Shown here: positions 1-13,841 of the stretch, one piece after another
Numbering within the stretch: the first letter of the stretch is position 1
How the letters are laid out: each line of letters opens with the position of its first letter
DNA from: Xinfangfangia pollutisoli
Lineage (GTDB): Bacteria > Pseudomonadota > Alphaproteobacteria > Rhodobacterales > Rhodobacteraceae
Assembly (NCBI RefSeq): GCF_020179405.1
Contig: NZ_JAICBZ010000012.1
Coordinates: 1 to 61,846 of the forward strand
Reading direction: 5' to 3'
DNA length: 61,846 nucleotides
The notes under the pieces: model-generated
Database searches by the model: none
Seen by the model: the letters and a program-made list of their open reading frames with translations, nothing else
Told to the model about the DNA's origin: nothing
Translations under genes and position numbers: made by a program

Positions 1-153
1 GATGACTATGTCAGCCTGGGCCGCGATGTGGAAAGCCAGGTGCTGGCCCGCGCCATCCACGCCCATATCCACCGCCGCGTCTTTTTGAACGGCAACAAGA
101 CCGTGGTCTTCCCGGCTTCGCCCGGCAGCTACGCCTCGGAACGCATGGGCTAA
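1..153 (+). CDS. C-terminal fragment of an unidentified protein
   Basis: An open frame enters from the left edge and ends at TAA (151-153), giving the last 50 residues of a protein that closes with [12 protein letters not shown]. Codon use (G/C in the third position) fits a real gene. I do not recognise the family from this tail. It contains no transmembrane stretch and no obvious metal or nucleotide motif. It lies tail to tail with the DUF1636 gene, 24 bases away. Its neighbours are cobalamin-linked genes, but that does not assign a function. Confidence 0.7.
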   Translation, partial: DDYVSLGRDVESQVLARAIHAHIHRRVFLNGNKTVVFPASPGSYASERMG

Positions 154-177
154 GCGCGCCCCGAGCGCGCCGCCCGG

Positions 178-597
178 CTATTGGATCGGGCCGGCCCGGG
201 TGACGATGATCGCCGCCGGGCCGCCCCCTGCCCCGCCCCCTGCCCCGCCGTCAAGGCCCGCCGCGCGGCTCTGGCAACGGGTGGCCAGATCGGTCAGCGC
301 GTCGATATCGGCATCGGCCGCGACATCGCCGAACAGCCACATCGCCCCGGCCGAGGCGCGCCAGGCCAGGGTGCAGGGCCGGGTGCAGCTGGTCGGACAG
401 GCCGAGCCCGACAGCTCGAACCCCGCGCCCAGACCCGCCAGGGCAATGGCCGAATGCAGCTGCGCCAGCAGCGCCAGGCCGGGCCGGCAGGGCTGGCCGG
501 TATGCCGGCAGATCTGACAGAGGTGGATCTGATGCGCCGCGGGCTTGGCCCCGGCCGGGCAGGATCGCGCCGCCAATGGCGGCATTGGATGGTCCAT
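178..597 (-). CDS. DUF1636 family small metal-binding (thioredoxin-like ferredoxin) protein
   Basis: This 139-residue protein has the cysteine layout of the DUF1636 family: CQICRHTG near residue 26, another Cys shortly after, and SACPTSCTRPC in the middle. That pattern suggests an Fe-S or metal site in a thioredoxin-like ferredoxin fold. Family members tend to sit beside cobalamin synthesis or cobalt transport genes, and no reaction is established. An ATG at 639 is possible, but the ATG at 597 has a strong GGAAGGAG ribosome site 6 bases upstream, so I chose it. The C-terminal third carries a Gly-rich run (GGAGGGAGGG). The gene lies directly behind a cobalamin riboswitch on its own strand, so it should be repressed when B12 is plentiful. 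A role in cobalt or corrinoid handling is inference. Confidence 0.8.
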   Translation of the reverse strand: MDHPMPPLAARSCPAGAKPAAHQIHLCQICRHTGQPCRPGLALLAQLHSAIALAGLGAGFELSGSACPTSCTRPCTLAWRASAGAMWLFGDVAADADIDALTDLATRCQSRAAGLDGGAGGGAGGGPAAIIVTRAGPIQ

Positions 598-649
598 CGC
601 AGGCTCCTTCCGGGGCACCCCGCCCGGCTTGGTGGTCATTTCACGCGAT

Positions 650-838
650 GGCAGGTCTCCTGACTTGCGGGTCGCGGCCTTTCCCCACCTTCCCGGTCCG
701 GCGCAGGGCGCGAAGGACCAGTGGTCGCTCGGGGGCAGGCTCGCCGCTTACAGTTGCGGGGGCAGTCGCGGCCTTGGCTTCGGGGATCCCCCCTTGGCCG
801 CACCGCGTTCCCTTTTAACCCGGACAGGGATGCAAGCG
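650..838 (-). promoter_or_regulatory. Cobalamin riboswitch (B12 box) upstream of the DUF1636 gene
   Basis: Read on the minus strand, the conserved elements appear in order: a GGTTAAAAGGGAA segment, the core GCCCCCGCAACTGTAAGCGG (B12 box region), CCACTGG, CCGGGAAGG, and the closing AAGTCAGGAGACCTGCC. The element ends about 50 bases before the chosen DUF1636 start. A short GGGG/CCCC hairpin next to the ribosome site could be the expression platform. I infer repression of translation or transcription on adenosylcobalamin binding. Confidence 0.95.
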
Positions 839-910
839 CATCTCGGCCCGGGAACCATCGCGCCCAGATGGTCGCGCCGGGCCGGCGAAGTCAAGCCCGC
901 GCCCGCGCGA

Positions 911-960
911 TTGGACATGAGACAATTTCATGTTCTTCAAGAGAATTATGAATTTCAAGC
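911..960 (+). promoter_or_regulatory. AT-rich leader with imperfect dyad upstream of the methionine synthase genes
   Basis: This AT-rich island in GC-rich DNA precedes the split methionine synthase genes. Positions 917-931 read ATGAGACAATTTCAT, an imperfect palindrome of the TGA-N7-TCA type that resembles LysR/MetR-class sites. Further ATGAA and TTCAA half-site-like words follow up to 957. TTGGAC at 911-916 could be a -35 box, but I see no well-spaced -10. No regulator gene is adjacent. I looked for the SAM-II pseudoknot consensus and did not find it. Confidence 0.35.
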
Positions 961-1008
961 ATCTGGCTGGCCGGCCTATATCCGCTGCAACCAGCCTTGG
1001 GATCTTCG

Positions 1009-2045
1009 ATGACCGTGCCTCTTCCCCCCGTGACCGCCGCCGTACCGGCCGAACTGCAAGCCGCCGCGCAGCAGCGCATCCTGATTCTGGACGGGGCGAT
1101 GGGCACGCAGATCCAGGCCCTTGGCCTGTCGGAAGAGGATTATGCCGGCCAGAAGGCCGGGGCCTGCTGCCGCCACCACTCGGACCACCCGCAGAAGGGC
1201 AACAACGACCTGCTGATCCTGACCCAGCCGCAGGCGATCGAAGAGATCCATTTCCGCTATGCCATGGCGGGGGCCGATATCGTCGAGACCAACACGTTTT
1301 CCGCCACCAGCATCGCCCAGGCCGATTATGGCCTGCAGGAGGCGGTCTTCGATCTGAACTCGGAAGGCGCCCGGATCGCCCGGCGCGCGATGGACCGCGC
1401 CATGGCCATCGACGGGCGGCGGCGTTTTGTCGCCGGGGCGGTCGGGCCCACGAACCGCACCGCAAGCCTGAGCCCCGATGTGAACGACCCGGGCTACCGC
1501 GCCGTGACCTTCGACGATCTGCGCCTTGCCTATGGCCAGCAGGTGATGGGGCTGATCGCCGGCGGGGCCGATCTGATCCTGATCGAGACGATCTTCGACA
1601 CGCTGAACGCCAAGGCCGCGATCTTCGCCTGTCTCGAGGCTTTCGCGGCCAGCCGGGTGCATCTGCCGCTGATGATCTCGGGCACCATCACCGATGCTTC
1701 GGGGCGCACCTTGTCGGGACAGACCCCCACGGCCTTCTGGCATTCGGTCATGCATGCCCGCCCCTTCACCGTCGGGCTGAATTGCGCGCTGGGCGCCTCG
1801 GCCATGCGGCCGCATCTGGCGGAACTGGCGGCCGTGGCCGAAACCCGGATCTGCGCCTATCCGAATGCCGGGCTGCCCAACGCCTTTGGCCAATATGACG
1901 AAGGCCCGCAGGAAACCGCGCGCCAGGTGGCGGATTTCGCCCGCGACGGGCTGGTGAATGTGGTGGGCGGCTGTTGCGGCACCACGCCCGAGCATATCCG
2001 CGCGATCGCCGAGGCGGTGGCCCCCTTCTCGCCGAGGGCCGTGCA

Positions 2046-2049
<4 letters not shown>
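1009..2049 (+). CDS. Homocysteine S-methyltransferase domain protein (N-terminal half of a split methionine synthase)
   Basis: This 346-residue homocysteine-binding barrel begins with the typical [11 protein letters not shown]. It carries the zinc-ligand regions GLNCALGA and [11 protein letters not shown], whose Cys residues activate the homocysteine thiol. In classical MetH this is the first domain of a protein of about 1,200 residues. Here it is a separate gene whose TGA overlaps the ATG of the next gene (ATGA), so the two products are probably made in equal amounts and act together as methionine synthase. An in-frame TTG at 997 is an alternative start with no better ribosome site. The split form is common in Rhodobacterales as I recall. 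Confidence 0.93.
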
Positions 2050-4760
<2,711 letters not shown>

Positions 4761-4783
4761 CGGCGCGGGCAGCGGTCGCGGGG

Positions 4784-4820
4784 CGGGCGGCGCGGTTTGC
4801 CCCCAAGGCAGGGCCGCCCG
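4784..4820 (+). terminator. Possible GC-rich hairpin after metH
   Basis: CGGGCGGC (4784-4791) can pair with GCCGCCCG (4813-4820) across a 21-base loop, just after the metH stop and before the nrd promoter. There is no T-tract, so an intrinsic terminator is only a possibility. Confidence 0.3.
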
Positions 4821-4834
4821 CGGCCCGCTAGATA

Positions 4835-4863
4835 TTGACAACCACCGGCACAAAGCCTCTATT
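4835..4863 (+). promoter_or_regulatory. Sigma-70-type promoter for the nrd riboswitch transcript
   Basis: A perfect TTGACA (4835-4840) is followed after 17 bases by TCTATT (4858-4863), which matches four of six -10 positions. Transcription would start near 4870, at the 5' edge of the cobalamin riboswitch. Confidence 0.65.
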
Positions 4864-5034
4864 GATGGTGTCATGGTTCCTGCGAGGCGACTCGCGGGTG
4901 AAAATGGGAAGCCGGTGCGATGCCGGCGCTGCCCCCGCAACTGTAAGCGGCGAGCGAAGCTGGAACACCACTGGGGCCCTGCCCCGGGAAGGCCGGCCAA
5001 GCGTCAAGCCGCAAGCCAGGAGACCTGCCAGGAC
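4864..5034 (+). promoter_or_regulatory. Cobalamin riboswitch controlling nrdHIEF
   Basis: The conserved string is present: GCCGGTGCGATGCCGGC, then GCTGCCCCCGCAACTGTAAG (B12 box), CCACTGG, CCCCGGGAAGG, and the terminal AGCCAGGAGACCTGCCA. Downstream, GGCGGGC (about 5053-5059) can pair with GCCCGCC (about 5096-5102), a plausible expression platform before the nrdH ribosome site. B12 would shut down the B12-independent reductase, a logic described for other bacteria that also hold a class II enzyme. Confidence 0.95.
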
Positions 5035-5148
5035 AGACGAGACGAAACCGTGCGGCGGGCGCGGGGTGCGCAGGTAAAGGCCAGACCTCGGGTCGGCCCG
5101 CCGTGCCCCTGCCCGTCCGCCAGAAAAAGAAGAAAAAGGACCTCAGGC

Positions 5149-5370
5149 ATGGCCATCACCGTCTATTCGAAGCCGGCTTGCGTGCAATGCACCGCCACCA
5201 CGCGCGCGCTGGACGCCCGCGGCCTGCCCTATCGGGTGATCGACCTGACCGAGGATGCCGAAGCGATGGAGCGGGTGATGGCGCTTGGCTATCGGCAGGC
5301 GCCGGTCGTGGTGGCGGGCGAAGCGCATTGGGCGGGCTTCCGCCCCGACATGATCGGGCGCCTGGCCTGA
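5149..5370 (+). CDS. nrdH: Glutaredoxin-like electron donor NrdH
   Basis: This 73-residue glutaredoxin-fold protein has the NrdH redox motif CVQC at residues 11-14 (KPACVQCTATTRAL) and the QAPVVV cis-Pro region. Its length matches NrdH rather than a general glutaredoxin. It supplies electrons, usually from thioredoxin reductase, to the class Ib ribonucleotide reductase encoded downstream. An AAAAAGGA ribosome site sits about 9 bases before the ATG. It is the first gene of the riboswitch-led operon; nrdI begins 7 bases after its stop. Confidence 0.96.
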   Translation: MAITVYSKPACVQCTATTRALDARGLPYRVIDLTEDAEAMERVMALGYRQAPVVVAGEAHWAGFRPDMIGRLA

Positions 5371-5377
5371 CACCGCC

Positions 5378-5775
5378 GTGCCGGCGCTGGTCTATTACTC
5401 TTCGGCCTCGGGCAATACCGCCCGCTTCGTCGCGCAGCTGGGGCTTGAGGCCCTGCGGATCCCGATCTCGCCCGCGGCGCCGATGCCGGAACCCGCCCAG
5501 CCCTATGTGCTGGTCTGCCCAAGCTATGCCGACGGACAGGGCCGCGGCGCGGTTGCCAAACAGGTGATCCGCTTTCTGAACGACGCCCCGCGCCGCGCCC
5601 TGCTGCGCGGGGTCATCGCCAGCGGCAACCGCAATTTCGGCCATCTCTTCGCCTGTGCCGGCGGGGTGATCGCCGCGAAATGCAACATACCCGTGCTGTA
5701 TCGCTTCGAATTGGCCGGGACGGAAACAGACATCGCCCGCGTCCGCGCCGGGCTTGCGACATTCCTGGGGACCCA

Positions 5776-5791
<16 letters not shown>
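5378..5791 (+). CDS. nrdI: Flavodoxin-like NrdI, class Ib RNR activation factor
   Basis: This 137-residue flavodoxin-like protein starts at GTG (5378) with [15 protein letters not shown], the FMN phosphate loop. It has the NrdI signatures VCPSYADG and [11 protein letters not shown]. NrdI supplies the oxidant that assembles the dimanganese-tyrosyl radical cofactor in NrdF. Its last 16 bases overlap the start of nrdE, so translation is probably coupled. The nrdH-nrdI-nrdE-nrdF order is the textbook class Ib arrangement. Confidence 0.95.
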
Positions 5792-8950
<3,159 letters not shown>

Positions 8951-8957
8951 CATCCGG

Positions 8958-9005
8958 GCCGGTCCCCGCGCGGGACCGGCAAGCCCGCGCTGCGGCGCGG
9001 GGCTT
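8958..9005. terminator. Twin hairpins between convergent nrdF and amidase genes
   Basis: GCCGGTCCC (8958-8966) pairs perfectly with GGGACCGGC (8972-8980). Immediately after, AAGCCCGCGC and GCGCGGGGCTT (8981-9005) form a second stem. They fill the 57-base gap between two converging operons and probably act as a bidirectional terminator, although neither has a T-tract. Confidence 0.6.
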
Positions 9006-9007
9006 CG

Positions 9008-10432
9008 CTAGCGCGGCGCAGACGCGACCTGCTCGATCGCGAGGCCGATCTGCAGCAGATCGCGATCCGATCCCACCGGCCCATCAAGCTCAATCCCGAC
9101 CGGCAGGCCATCCCGCGTGGTTCCGGCCGGAAGGCTGAGCCCGGGCAGACCGGCATTCGCGCCCGGATCGGTGTTGCGGATCAGCGTCTCGAACACCCCC
9201 CGCTCGGTTCCGTCGATCATCAGCGTGCCGAAGGCGCTGTCGGTGTCGATCCGCGGGGCCGGGACGGGCACGGTCGGGAAGATCAGCGCCGCCAGGCCCT
9301 TGTCGCGAAACGCATCAGCATAGATCCGGCACAGCTTGGGGCGGTGAACGGTGATCGCGGCGCGATAGGCGTCATCGGGCCGGTCCGCCAGCACCACCTC
9401 GAACGCGGCCCGCACATCGGGATTTGCGATCTGGCGGAAGATCTCGGCCATCGAGAGGTCGGCCCGGCCGTTCGATGCAAGCCAGGCCGGGATATCCTGG
9501 CGCGGTTCATGCAGGACGACCGGGGCCGAGACCTGGCGCCAGGCCTCGCGCAGCCCGGGCAGCCGCAGCGGGATCGGCTCGGCCCCTGCCGCGGCAAGCC
9601 GGTCGATCAGCGCGCGGCAGAGCTGCTCGACCTCGGGGTCGATCTCGGCCCAGAAACAGTCGGGAAGGCCCAGGCGCAGCCCGGCCAGCGGCCGGGCGCG
9701 GACCGGATCGGTGCCGGTGATCACCGCATCCAGCAGCGCCAGATCCGCGACCGAGGCCGCCATGGGCCCGGCCGTATCGTTGCTGTGGCTGATGGGCAGC
9801 AGCCCCTGGGCCGCATAGCGTCGCGCGCGGCCGCCGATGCCGACCGAAGGCCGCAAGCCCGCGATGCCGCACAGGGCCGCGGGAATGCGAATGGAGCCCG
9901 AGGTATCGGTGCCAAGCCCGGCCGAAACGATCCCGGCGGCGATGGCCGCGGCGGTGCCCCCGGAAGAGCCGCCGGTCACCCGCCCGGCATCGTGCGGATT
10001 GCGGGTCATCGGAACGGGCGCGAAATTGGTATTGGTGACGCCGAAGGCCAGTTCGTGCAGATTGGTCTTGCCCAGCAGGATCGCCCCGGCATCGAACAGG
10101 CGCTGCGCGACCGGCGTGGTCTGGCGCGCGTAAAGCTGTGCCAGGGCGGGCGTCGCGCCGGTGGTGGCCCAGCCCTGGACGTCGATATTGTCCTTCACGC
10201 CGATGGGCAGGCCGGCCAGCACCGGCAGAGGCGCGCCGCGCCGTCTTGCCAGATCGACCGCGCGCGCGGCCTCCAGCGCCTTGTCCGGCGCGACGGCGAG
10301 AAACGCATTCAGATGGCCAAGCGCCTCGGCGCGCCCGATCGCCTGGGCCATCATCGCCTCGGCGGTCTGTTCGCCGCTTTGCAGCTGGCGCAGCTGTTCG
10401 GTCATGCGCATGGTCTGCCCCCCTGACATCAT
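9008..10432 (-). CDS. Amidase signature (AS) family hydrolase, indoleacetamide hydrolase-like
   Basis: This protein of about 474 residues has the complete Ser-cisSer-Lys triad of amidase-signature enzymes: Lys in GLPIGVKDNID, the cis-Ser in TGGSSGGTAAA and the nucleophile in GTDTSGSIRIPAAL. Overall it most resembles the indoleacetamide/mandelamide hydrolase subgroup, so an aryl or alkyl amide substrate is likely but not determined. The ATG at 10432 overlaps the livM stop; the ATG at 10411 has a better AGGGGGG ribosome site and may be the true start. It is the last gene of a 12-kb operon that also encodes an ABC importer, a second amidase and an aminotransferase, which points to a catabolic amide. 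Confidence 0.9.
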   Translation of the reverse strand: MMSGGQTMRMTEQLRQLQSGEQTAEAMMAQAIGRAEALGHLNAFLAVAPDKALEAARAVDLARRRGAPLPVLAGLPIGVKDNIDVQGWATTGATPALAQLYARQTTPVAQRLFDAGAILLGKTNLHELAFGVTNTNFAPVPMTRNPHDAGRVTGGSSGGTAAAIAAGIVSAGLGTDTSGSIRIPAALCGIAGLRPSVGIGGRARRYAAQGLLPISHSNDTAGPMAASVADLALLDAVITGTDPVRARPLAGLRLGLPDCFWAEIDPEVEQLCRALIDRLAAAGAEPIPLRLPGLREAWRQVSAPVVLHEPRQDIPAWLASNGRADLSMAEIFRQIANPDVRAAFEVVLADRPDDAYRAAITVHRPKLCRIYADAFRDKGLAALIFPTVPVPAPRIDTDSAFGTLMIDGTERGVFETLIRNTDPGANAGLPGLSLPAGTTRDGLPVGIELDGPVGSDRDLLQIGLAIEQVASAPR

Positions 10433-11439
10433 TTCGCCTTCTCCGCCGCCGATGCGGCCGGCCCCGCAAGGCGCGCGCTCAGGCTTTGGAACAGCCCGCT
10501 CAGGCCCTTCGGCATCAGCACCACGCAGCCGACCAGGATCAGCCCCATGCCGATGTCGCGGAAATCGCCCAATTCGCGCATCAGTTCATCCGCGACCATC
10601 AGCACGACGGCGCCGATCACCGGGCCCCAGACCGTCCCGACCCCGCCGACCACGATCATCGACAGCAGAAACAGCAGATGCGGGAAAGAGAACACCACCG
10701 GGCCGACCACGCCGGTATTGACCGCATAGAAGGCGCCGGCCAGCCCGGTGAAGAAGGCCGACAGGCCGAAGATCCACAGCTGATAGCGAAAGCGGTCGAC
10801 CCCGCGCGCGGCCGCATAGACCGGATTGTCGCGCAGGGCGCGGAAGGCCAGGCCCATGGGGCTGTGAATGATCAGGATCGAGAACAGGATCGCCGCGGTC
10901 AGCAGCGCAAGTCCGACATAGTAATTCCCGATATAGAAGCCCGATCCCAGCCAGTCGCGGAAGCCCAGATCTCCGAAGCGCGAAAAGCCCCGCACCCCGC
11001 CCATCAGCGGCATGCAGCCGGCCGGAGGATGGGTGAAGCAATCGGTATCGTTCACGATCAGCACATACAGCACCTGCGAGACGCACAATGTCAGAAGCGC
11101 GACATAGGGGCCGTAAAGCCGCAGGCAGGCCAGGCCCAGCGCGATGCTGGCAATTACGGCCACGACCGCGCCCGCCGGCATTGCCAGCAGCATCGAGGTG
11201 CCCAGGTAATAGCCCAGCATCGCCGTCACATAGGCGCCGATCGCAAACAGCGCGACCTGGGCAAGCGAGAAGATCCCGCTGATCCCGAAGACCAGGTTCC
11301 ACTGTACCACGACCGTGGCCCAGATGAAGAAGAAGGTGGTCTGGGTCACCGAGTAGCGCAGGCCCGACACCATCGGCCAGGCCAGCGCGGCCGCGGCGAA
11401 AAGCCCGCACAGAAGAAGATCACGACGCATGGCAGTCAT
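10429..11439 (-). CDS. livM: LivM-type ABC transporter permease
   Basis: This 336-residue polytopic membrane protein of the branched-chain amino acid permease family has many hydrophobic helices. It carries the family signatures FSLAQVALFAIGAYVTA near the N-terminus and MGLAFRALRDNPVYAAARGV in the cytoplasmic coupling loop. It pairs with LivH to form the channel. Its start overlaps the livH stop by four bases and its stop overlaps the start of the downstream amidase, so it is firmly inside the operon. The substrate is not determined by the permease; the enzymes around it suggest an amide or amino acid. Confidence 0.93.
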   Translation of the reverse strand: MTAMRRDLLLCGLFAAAALAWPMVSGLRYSVTQTTFFFIWATVVVQWNLVFGISGIFSLAQVALFAIGAYVTAMLGYYLGTSMLLAMPAGAVVAVIASIALGLACLRLYGPYVALLTLCVSQVLYVLIVNDTDCFTHPPAGCMPLMGGVRGFSRFGDLGFRDWLGSGFYIGNYYVGLALLTAAILFSILIIHSPMGLAFRALRDNPVYAAARGVDRFRYQLWIFGLSAFFTGLAGAFYAVNTGVVGPVVFSFPHLLFLLSMIVVGGVGTVWGPVIGAVVLMVADELMRELGDFRDIGMGLILVGCVVLMPKGLSGLFQSLSARLAGPAASAAEKAK

Positions 11440-12314
11440 AGACGAACCCCCTGATGGCGCCCGAATACGCCCTGAGGCTTCCAGATCAGCACCACGATGA
11501 CGAGAAGAAGCAGAAGGGCAAAGCTGAAGCGCACCCCGATCGTATATTGCACCGCCGCCTCGAACAGGCCGATGAACAGCGCCGCGACCACGCTTCCGGG
11601 CACGCGGCCAAGCCCGGCGACGACGCAGATGATGAAGGCCTTCAGCATCGGGTCGCCCCCCATATTGGGCAGCAGGCTGGACAGGGACGAGACGGTGATC
11701 CCCGAGATCGCGGCCAGGCCGCCAGAAATTGCCAGGACCAGCGCATAGACCCCGCCGATCCGCACGCCCATCAACCGGGCGGCATCGCGGTTCTGCGCGG
11801 TTGCCCGGATCGCCATGCCGATGCGGCTTTTCTGCAGAAACAGCCCAAGCGCCAGCATCAGCGCCATCGACAGCCCCAGGATCAGCAGGTTCTGAACCGG
11901 CAGATGCACCCCGCCAAGGCCGATCCCGCCCTGAACCGCCAGCGGCTGCGGTTTCGGCTGGGGGCCGAAGGCCATCAGGATCGCGCTTTCCATCACCGCG
12001 CCGAAGCCGATCGTCGCGATGAAGATGCGGGTCTCGAACCCCTCGGCGCCCAGCATCGGCCGGGCGATCAGCAGATAGATCAGCGCCCCCACGGCCGCGC
12101 AGACCCCGACGGCCACCAGCACGCCCAGCGCGGGCGGCAGGCCAAGCCCGGTCAGCGTGAACCAGGCCATGTAGCCCCCCAGCGCCATCAGCGCGCCATG
12201 GCTCATGTTCAGCATGCTCATCGCGCCGAAGACCAGCGCCAGCCCGACGGTCGAGATCGCATAGACCGCGCCCAGCGTCAGACCCGAGGCGATGATCTGG
12301 AAAAGCACATCCAT
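11436..12314 (-). CDS. livH: LivH-type ABC transporter permease
   Basis: This 292-residue membrane permease has the typical LivH start (GLTLGAVYAISTVGLALVFG) and MLNMSHGALMALGGYMAW. The coupling region is GMAIRATAQNRDAARLMGV and the final helix ends in IWKPQGVFGR. It forms the transmembrane channel with LivM. Three bases separate it from the livF stop and it overlaps livM by four bases. Confidence 0.94.
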   Translation of the reverse strand: MDVLFQIIASGLTLGAVYAISTVGLALVFGAMSMLNMSHGALMALGGYMAWFTLTGLGLPPALGVLVAVGVCAAVGALIYLLIARPMLGAEGFETRIFIATIGFGAVMESAILMAFGPQPKPQPLAVQGGIGLGGVHLPVQNLLILGLSMALMLALGLFLQKSRIGMAIRATAQNRDAARLMGVRIGGVYALVLAISGGLAAISGITVSSLSSLLPNMGGDPMLKAFIICVVAGLGRVPGSVVAALFIGLFEAAVQYTIGVRFSFALLLLLVIVVLIWKPQGVFGRHQGVRL

Positions 12315-12317
12315 CGC

Positions 12318-13031
12318 TTACACCCCCAGATAGGTTTCAAGAAGCTCGGGCCGGCCCGACAGCTGGGTGCCGGTGCCGCTCCAGGCCAGCGTGCCATGGT
12401 CCAGCAGATGCACCCGGTCGGCGATGCCGGCCGCCCGCATCGCGTTTTCCTCGACCAGAAGCAGGCTGCGCCCGGCCTGCCTGAGCCCCGAGATCACCTC
12501 ATAGATCTGTTCGATGACGATCGGCGCCAGGCCCAGCGACGGCTCATCCAGCATCAGCACCCGCCCCGAGGCCATCAGCCCGCGGCCGATCCCGACCATG
12601 CGCCGCTCGCCGCCCGACAGCGTGCGGGCGATCTGGGTCTGGCGGTCGCGCAGCTTGGGCAGCAGGCTGAACACCTCGTCCAGGGCCGCCTTTTCCCGCC
12701 GCCCGGCCGCGGGCAGAAACGCCCCCATCCGCAGGTTTTCAAGCACGGTCATGTCGGGAAACAGCAGATCGCCCTGCGGCACATGCACGATCCCCCGCGC
12801 GACGACCGCGGCGGCGCCCAGGCCAGAGATCCGCGTCTCGCCAAGGCGGATTTCGCCGGACTTCGCCGGGATCAGCCCGGAAATCGCCCGCAGCAGAGTG
12901 GTCTTGCCATGGCCGTTCGGGCCGATCAGCGCGGTCAGCTGGCCCGCCTCGACCCGCAGCGACAGATCGTGCAGCACCGTCTGGTGCCCGTATCCGGCGG
13001 TCAGATGCGAGACGACAAGATCATCCGGCAT
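12318..13031 (-). CDS. livF: LivF-type ABC transporter ATP-binding protein
   Basis: This 237-residue ATPase has Walker A GPNGHGKTT near residue 37, the signature TLSGGERRMVGIGR and Walker B VLMLDEPSLGLAP. The Walker A loop carries His where Ala or Ser is usual; Lys and both Thr are intact, so it should hydrolyse ATP. I chose the ATG at 13031, which overlaps the end of livG by 11 bases; a longer frame upstream lies inside livG. Its partners are LivG and the LivHM channel. Confidence 0.94.
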   Translation of the reverse strand: MPDDLVVSHLTAGYGHQTVLHDLSLRVEAGQLTALIGPNGHGKTTLLRAISGLIPAKSGEIRLGETRISGLGAAAVVARGIVHVPQGDLLFPDMTVLENLRMGAFLPAAGRREKAALDEVFSLLPKLRDRQTQIARTLSGGERRMVGIGRGLMASGRVLMLDEPSLGLAPIVIEQIYEVISGLRQAGRSLLLVEENAMRAAGIADRVHLLDHGTLAWSGTGTQLSGRPELLETYLGV

Positions 13032-13836
13032 GCTGTGCCCCCTGTTCCCGGCCGGCGGCCAGCCGCGCGACTTCCCGGCCCGCGCCCTGCCCGAGATAGA
13101 CCTCGACCACGTCGCGATCCCGCGACAGGCCGGCGGCATCGCCTTCGTACAGCTTCTTGCCGTGATGCAGGATCATCACCCGGCTGGACAGCTGCACCAG
13201 AAAGCGCATGACATGTTCGATCAGCACGACCGTCACCCCATCCGCCGCCACCCGGCCCACGACCTCGGCCACCTGATCGATCTCGCGCTGGGTCAGCCCG
13301 CCCACGGGTTCGTCCAGCAGCAGCAGTTTCGGCGACATGGCCAGGGCGCCCGCGATCATCAGAAGCTTGCGGTCGATGACCGGCAGCGTCGCCGCCGGAC
13401 GGTCGGCGCGGGTCTCCAGCCCGACCCGGCACAGCGCCTCTTGCACCCGGTCGCCGACCTCGGAGGGGATGCGGAAGCCCGGCATCCGGCGCGGTGCGCG
13501 GCCGTAATAGGCCGCGACCAGCACATTTTCCCGCAGGGTCAGACTGTCGAACCCGGTGTTCAGCTGAAACACCCGGGCAAGGCCCGCATGGCAGCGCCCG
13601 ACCGGCGACAGACGGGTGATGTCGCGGCCTTCTAGAACGACCGAGCCCGACGTGACACGCGTCTGCCCCGAGATCATCTCGAAAAGCGTGGTCTTGCCCG
13701 CGCCATTCGGCCCGCCGATCCCCAGCACCTCGCCTGCGGCAAGATCGAAGCTCAGATCGCTGACCGCCATCAGCGACCCGAAGGCCTTCGTGACATTCCG
13801 GCAGGACAGGAGCGGCATTTGCCTGACCTGAGACAT
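13021..13836 (-). CDS. livG: LivG-type ABC transporter ATP-binding protein
   Basis: This 271-residue ATPase has Walker A GGPNGAGKTT near residue 43, Walker B LLLLDEPVGGL and the switch His in VLIEHVMRF. The usual LSGGQ signature is replaced by LPVIDRKLL. I recall a LivG subgroup with LIDRKR at this place, so this looks like subfamily variation rather than damage. The ATG at 13836 sits 5 bases after the binding-protein stop; a second Met at 13818 is an alternative. It works with LivF. Confidence 0.93.
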   Translation of the reverse strand: MSQVRQMPLLSCRNVTKAFGSLMAVSDLSFDLAAGEVLGIGGPNGAGKTTLFEMISGQTRVTSGSVVLEGRDITRLSPVGRCHAGLARVFQLNTGFDSLTLRENVLVAAYYGRAPRRMPGFRIPSEVGDRVQEALCRVGLETRADRPAATLPVIDRKLLMIAGALAMSPKLLLLDEPVGGLTQREIDQVAEVVGRVAADGVTVVLIEHVMRFLVQLSSRVMILHHGKKLYEGDAAGLSRDRDVVEVYLGQGAGREVARLAAGREQGAQHAG

Positions 13837-13841
13837 CGCCG

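Noticed and set aside
900-1008. SAM-II or SAM/SAH riboswitch before the methionine synthase genes
   Set aside because: I looked for the conserved pseudoknot elements and found none; only an imperfect DNA dyad is present.
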